Source: Candidatus Saccharimonadota bacterium
GTDB taxonomy: Bacteria > Patescibacteriota > Saccharimonadia > Saccharimonadales > Saccharimonadaceae
Direction: 5' to 3'
Assembly: GCA_017536895.1 (NCBI GenBank)
Contig: JAFWCN010000017.1
Coordinates: 1 to 64,000, forward strand
DNA length: 64,000 bases
Shown: piece by piece, positions 61,317 through 64,000 of the stretch
Position numbering within the stretch: the first letter of the stretch is position 1
How the letters are laid out: every line of letters starts with the position of its first letter
Made by a program: the position numbers and the translations under genes
The notes under the pieces: generated by a model
What the model saw: the letters and a program-made list of their open reading frames with translations, nothing else
What the model was told of the DNA's origin: nothing
The model's database searches: none

Positions 61317-61676
61317 ATGTTAAGTAAAAAATACCGTTTCCATTCCCGCGGCGGAGTAAAATATGTCTATCGACATGGCAAAACTCTCCGCACTCCTAAA
61401 ATGTCCCTCACTTTCACCGAGAACACCCGTGGATTTACTCGTATAGCCGTTGTTGTTTCAAAAAAAGTCGAGAAATCTGCCGTCAAAAGAAACCGTATTC
61501 GTCGTCGCATTTATGAAGCATTAAGGATAAACTTTGACCTCATTCCCAAAAAAACTGATTATATATTTATAGTTTTTTCCAAAGACATCCTCACTATGCC
61601 TTTCAACGAACTAGAGAAACTTCTCGGAGACCTAGTCGAGCAGAGCAAAGTGTGTTATAATAAAAAGAATGGATAA
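61317..61676 (+). CDS. rnpA: Ribonuclease P protein component
   Basis: 119 residues from the ATG at 61317; the frame extends upstream into the LCP gene without reason. FHSRGGVKYVYRHGKTLRT, RIAVVVSKKVEKSAVKRNRIRRRIYEAL (the RNR motif) and DYIFIVFSKDI are the family blocks. It binds RNase P RNA to mature tRNA 5' ends. It overlaps yidC by 8 bp. Unlike the common rpmH-rnpA order, rpmH lies on the other strand beyond jag. Confidence 0.97.
   Translation: MLSKKYRFHSRGGVKYVYRHGKTLRTPKMSLTFTENTRGFTRIAVVVSKKVEKSAVKRNRIRRRIYEALRINFDLIPKKTDYIFIVFSKDILTMPFNELEKLLGDLVEQSKVCYNKKNG
61656..61661 (+). promoter_or_regulatory. Internal -10 box before yidC
   Basis: TATAAT within the end of rnpA ends 7 nt before the yidC ATG at 61669. 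It would give yidC its own leaderless transcript besides read-through from rnpA. Confidence 0.5.
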
Positions 61677-62778
61677 AAAGAGTGTGAAAAAATACATCTA
61701 TTGGGGGCTATTTCTTGCATTCATTATCGGCTCCATCATTACTGGCGGTCCTTTTAATTTTATTGACCTCATTGTCGTTCGTCCTATAGTTAATATCCAA
61801 TTCATGATTTTCAACCTTGTTCACGATTTTGGTATAGCTATCATCATCTTTGCCGTCCTTGTTAAACTCGTCATGTGGCCACTAACCAAAAAGCAGCTCA
61901 ACCAAACTCGCCTCATCCGTAAAATTCAACCTGAACTCACCAAGATCAAGAAGAACTGCAAAGGCAACAAGCAAATGGAATCCCTCCAAACTATGGATCT
62001 CTATAAACGCTATAATGTTAAACCATTTGCTTCTATTATTACTCTACTAATTCAGCTCCCCATCTTTATTGCTATTTTTTCCGCTATTCGCGTCATCGCT
62101 ACCCCTCTTCCTCAAGATAATCTCATGAATCGCGCATATGATATCGTTGCCTATGAAGGCTCCGAAATCAAAACTCTCGAAGATAAACAATCGGCTTACC
62201 TCACCGACCTTACCAACCCAGACATCCCTGACGAAGAAAAGGCTCCTTATGATTTCTATCCTATGCTCTTTGGCACCATCAGATTAGATGTCAAAGCAAG
62301 CGATGTCCTTATGGGTAATTTCTCTTGGAGCGCACTCTTTATCCTTGCCTGTACAATTCTTGCTTCAGTTATCCAGTATTGGGCCACTAAACAACAAATG
62401 CCTTCCAAAAAATCCGAGAAGAAGAAGTCCTTCCGTGATATTCTAAAGGATGCCAAAGAAGGTAAAGAAGTTGACGAATCTGACATTAGTAGTATGACTA
62501 CCGGCCAAATGGCTTATATGATGACTATTATGATGTTTATCATTATGTTTAATCTCAACGGGGCCCTAGCTTTCTACTACTTCCTCAGCAACATCATTAC
62601 AGTCTTCCAACAAAGGATTATTCTCAAAAAAGTCGACGCCGAAATCGACGCCGCTACCGACAAAGCTATATTAAAAGAACTTAAAAACATCAAAGAGGCC
62701 GAAGTGGTCGAAAACAAAAAAACCGGAACAAAAATAACTCGCATCTCCGCTCGTGATACTAAAAAGAAAAGGAGATAA
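61669..62778 (+). CDS. yidC: YidC/Oxa1-family membrane insertase
   Basis: 369 residues. One N-terminal helix (about 10-30) is followed by the conserved core with AIIIFAVLVKLVMWPLTKKQL, PFASIITLLIQLPIFIAIF and late helices around GQMAYMMTIMMFIIMFNLNGALAFYYFLSN. The tail is Lys/Arg-rich, as in Gram-positive-type YidC that contact the ribosome. No lipoprotein signal cysteine is present. It inserts membrane proteins alone or with SecYEG. In operon with rnpA and jag. Confidence 0.95.
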   Translation: MDKKSVKKYIYWGLFLAFIIGSIITGGPFNFIDLIVVRPIVNIQFMIFNLVHDFGIAIIIFAVLVKLVMWPLTKKQLNQTRLIRKIQPELTKIKKNCKGNKQMESLQTMDLYKRYNVKPFASIITLLIQLPIFIAIFSAIRVIATPLPQDNLMNRAYDIVAYEGSEIKTLEDKQSAYLTDLTNPDIPDEEKAPYDFYPMLFGTIRLDVKASDVLMGNFSWSALFILACTILASVIQYWATKQQMPSKKSEKKKSFRDILKDAKEGKEVDESDISSMTTGQMAYMMTIMMFIIMFNLNGALAFYYFLSNIITVFQQRIILKKVDAEIDAATDKAILKELKNIKEAEVVENKKTGTKITRISARDTKKKRR

Positions 62779-62781
62779 ATT

Positions 62782-63237
62782 ATGAACAAAGACGAATCAA
62801 TCAGATTTGCTGCACGCTACCTCGAAGATTTGCTTAGCTTCTTCGGTGTCAACGTGGCAGTCACATCAACTATCGATGATGAGGTCATTCAACTATCAGT
62901 ACCATCTACCTCGCTTAATTCCCTACTCATCGGCCGCAACGCCGACAATCTACGCGCTCTTCAGCATGTCGTGTCAATGGCCTTGGTTTCAAAAGATGCT
63001 GAAATAACCCGCGTAAATGTTGACGTCGCTAGCTATAAGCGTCAACGTGCCGACCGTATCGCCGAAAAAGCCGAAGGTTGGATTGCCAAAGTCCGCCGCA
63101 CTGGCGAACCAATGGAAATCAACCTCAATGCTGCCGATCGTCGTGTCGTTCATAAAGTTGCGACAGATTACTCAGATATCGAGACTCACAGCGAAGGCGA
63201 AGGTCGTGACCGCAAACTCATCATCTCTAAAATCTAA
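62782..63237 (+). CDS. jag: Jag/KhpB-family RNA-binding protein (KH-R3H)
   Basis: 151 residues. No N-terminal Jag_N domain is seen. A KH domain holds SLNSLLIGRNADNLRALQHVV (about 45-65, the GxxG-type loop) and an R3H domain spans about 85-150 (GEPMEINLNAADRRVVHKVA, with the R-x3-H core). It binds RNA and links to cell elongation control in Firmicutes. AGGAG lies before the ATG. Third gene of rnpA-yidC-jag, ending at a bidirectional terminator. Confidence 0.93.
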   Translation: MNKDESIRFAARYLEDLLSFFGVNVAVTSTIDDEVIQLSVPSTSLNSLLIGRNADNLRALQHVVSMALVSKDAEITRVNVDVASYKRQRADRIAEKAEGWIAKVRRTGEPMEINLNAADRRVVHKVATDYSDIETHSEGEGRDRKLIISKI

Positions 63238-63243
63238 AAAATC

Positions 63244-63271
63244 AAAAAGGCTCCCCTTAGGGAGCTTTTTT
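63244..63271. terminator. Bidirectional terminator between jag and rpmH
   Basis: GCTCCC with GGGAGC (63250-63255 with 63260-63265, loop CTTA) between A5 and T7 runs. It serves the convergent jag and rpmH transcripts and overlaps the rpmH stop. Confidence 0.95.
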
Positions 63272-63407
63272 AAACAGATAATCGTGCACGACCTTTTAAC
63301 CGTCGTCGAGCCAATACCTTACGACCATTTTTCGAAGCATTTCGCTTCATAAAACCATGTTCTACCTTGCGCTGCTTTTTGTGCGGCTGATATGTCCTCT
63401 TTGGCAT
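63270..63407 (-). CDS. rpmH: Ribosomal protein L34
   Basis: 45 residues, too short for automatic ORF cut-offs. [20 protein letters not shown], then [19 protein letters not shown] and the SV end are unmistakably L34. It is a basic large-subunit protein. It diverges from dnaA across the origin region, as in many bacteria, but is separated from rnpA, which lies beyond jag on the other strand. Confidence 0.98.
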   Translation of the reverse strand: MPKRTYQPHKKQRKVEHGFMKRNASKNGRKVLARRRLKGRARLSV

Positions 63408-63637
63408 AATATTATTCCTTAAACTTTAAAATTTTTCAAATTCTTTTTATAGTATATCGCATTTTTCCACATTTTTCAAGCAGTTTTCCACAAATTTTTA
63501 GGGGAACCTCAAAAGTGTGGAAAACCTTCAGTCTGTTTTCAAAAACCAATATTATAACATAAAAATTCCCTCAAAAACCTGTGGAAAACTCCTTTTTTCG
63601 TGTTATAATTAATACACAAAGGAGGTTCAACAAAAAA
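63408..63637. other. Putative replication origin region (oriC) with DnaA boxes
   Basis: This 230-bp AT-rich gap between rpmH and dnaA holds four copies of TTTTCCACA, one base off the DnaA box TTATCCACA: 63463-63471 and 63484-63492 on +, and 63516-63524 and 63580-63588 on -. A TATAAT at 63604-63609 and AAAGGAGG at 63618-63625 serve dnaA. The inverted pairs and location beside dnaA fit an origin. The general G/C strand skew of the window agrees with a fork moving leftward from here. Confidence 0.8.
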
Positions 63638-64000
63638 ATGTATGACGTCTGGAAAAACGCCCTAGCTGAAATTGAGCAACAAATTTCCGCCGCTAATTTT
63701 TCAACTTGGTTCCAAGATACTTCACTAATATCAACCGCCAATGGCAATATAATCATCGGCGTCAAAAATTCTTTTTTCGTGAAACAACTCCGCAATCGTT
63801 ATCTAGACATCATCACAACTGCTCTCAAAAACAACAATATCACTATTAATACCATTGATTTTGAAGTCCAAGCCAAGGTCAAATCCAAAGTTCGTCCTCG
63901 CGAAGTTATTGCTGGCAAAGATCCCATCAAAGAACGCGTCAAAGCTATTCGTAATACTAATGACATGAAAAGCGTCTTATCTAACGGGCTAAATCAAAAA
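63638..64000 (+). CDS. dnaA: Chromosomal replication initiator DnaA, 3' end outside window
   Basis: 121 residues are visible up to the window edge. The start MYDVWKNALAEIEQQISAAN, FSTWFQDTSLIS, IIIGVKNSFFVKQLRNRY is the DnaA domain I (DnaB- and self-interaction) and the following charged stretch is the domain II linker. The AAA+ and DNA-binding domains are beyond the edge. The ATG has an excellent AAAGGAGG site and a TATAAT upstream, so this is a conventional-leader gene. Confidence 0.96.
   Translation, partial: MYDVWKNALAEIEQQISAANFSTWFQDTSLISTANGNIIIGVKNSFFVKQLRNRYLDIITTALKNNNITINTIDFEVQAKVKSKVRPREVIAGKDPIKERVKAIRNTNDMKSVLSNGLNQK

Overview
The window looks like a chromosomal segment of a Patescibacteria/CPR bacterium, most likely Candidatus Saccharibacteria (TM7). 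The grounds are a split VirB4 with a PrgI-type protein, a large VirB6-like protein, four small T4SS pilin-like proteins, and a compact chromosome with very short intergenic gaps. Another sign is a recurrent promoter style in which a TATAAT box sits 4-9 nt before the start codon with no Shine-Dalgarno. TGA is used as a normal stop (for example at 8759-8761 and in the 11336-11339 ATGA overlap), so the UGA=Gly code of Gracilibacteria/SR1 does not apply. The assignment is inferred from gene content; no 16S rRNA gene is present.

The right end is the replication origin region. A partial dnaA (63638 to the edge) diverges from rpmH across about 230 AT-rich bases holding four TTTTCCACA boxes. rnpA-yidC-jag run toward rpmH and share a bidirectional terminator with it. 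The + strand is C-rich relative to G in the blocks inspected, as expected if a replication fork moves leftward from this origin. Most large operons are on the - strand and so co-directional with it.

Layout from left to right. (1) 1-5.8 kb: a truncated cyclophilin-like gene, tRNA-Lys, several small membrane or hypothetical genes, then a candidate RiPP locus (radical SAM/SPASM maturase plus a 30-residue peptide gene), a nucleotidyltransferase and a DUF2268 metalloprotease. (2) 5.8-8.5 kb: a DpnII-like restriction-modification operon whose base skew differs from its surroundings. (3) 8.6-14.6 kb: small zinc-ribbon proteins, a LiaF-like membrane protein, an MBL hydrolase, an AlkD-like protein, RNase Y and a CIRCE-controlled DnaJ-like chaperone. 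(4) 14.7-25.9 kb: the T4SS/pilin locus, interrupted by an orphan gene, Hsp20 and ComF. (5) 25.9-34.2 kb: tRNA-Pro and tRNA-Ser with an odd duplicated tRNA end, CIRCE-controlled groES-groEL, a TylF-like methyltransferase, an amidohydrolase and uvrA. (6) 34.3-56.4 kb: a surface polysaccharide island with GtrA, GalE, a CotH-kinase protein, a two-gene ABC exporter, DUF2142, many glycosyltransferases (several clearly duplicated) and the complete dTDP-rhamnose set. (7) 56.4-61.3 kb: a secreted lysozyme-like plus triple-ricin protein, a small anchored two-cysteine protein, a LexA DNA-binding domain without its peptidase, and an LCP cell-wall ligase. (8) the origin block.

The functional theme is the cell surface. 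A rhamnose-containing glycan is probably made and exported by the island and may be attached by the LCP protein. The T4SS/pilins and the lectin-lysozyme protein are candidates for contact with a neighbouring (host) cell. The points most worth following are the RiPP pair, the leaderless promoter architecture, the lectin-lysozyme protein, the peptidase-less LexA on a shared promoter, and the hairpin and repeat at tRNA-Ser.
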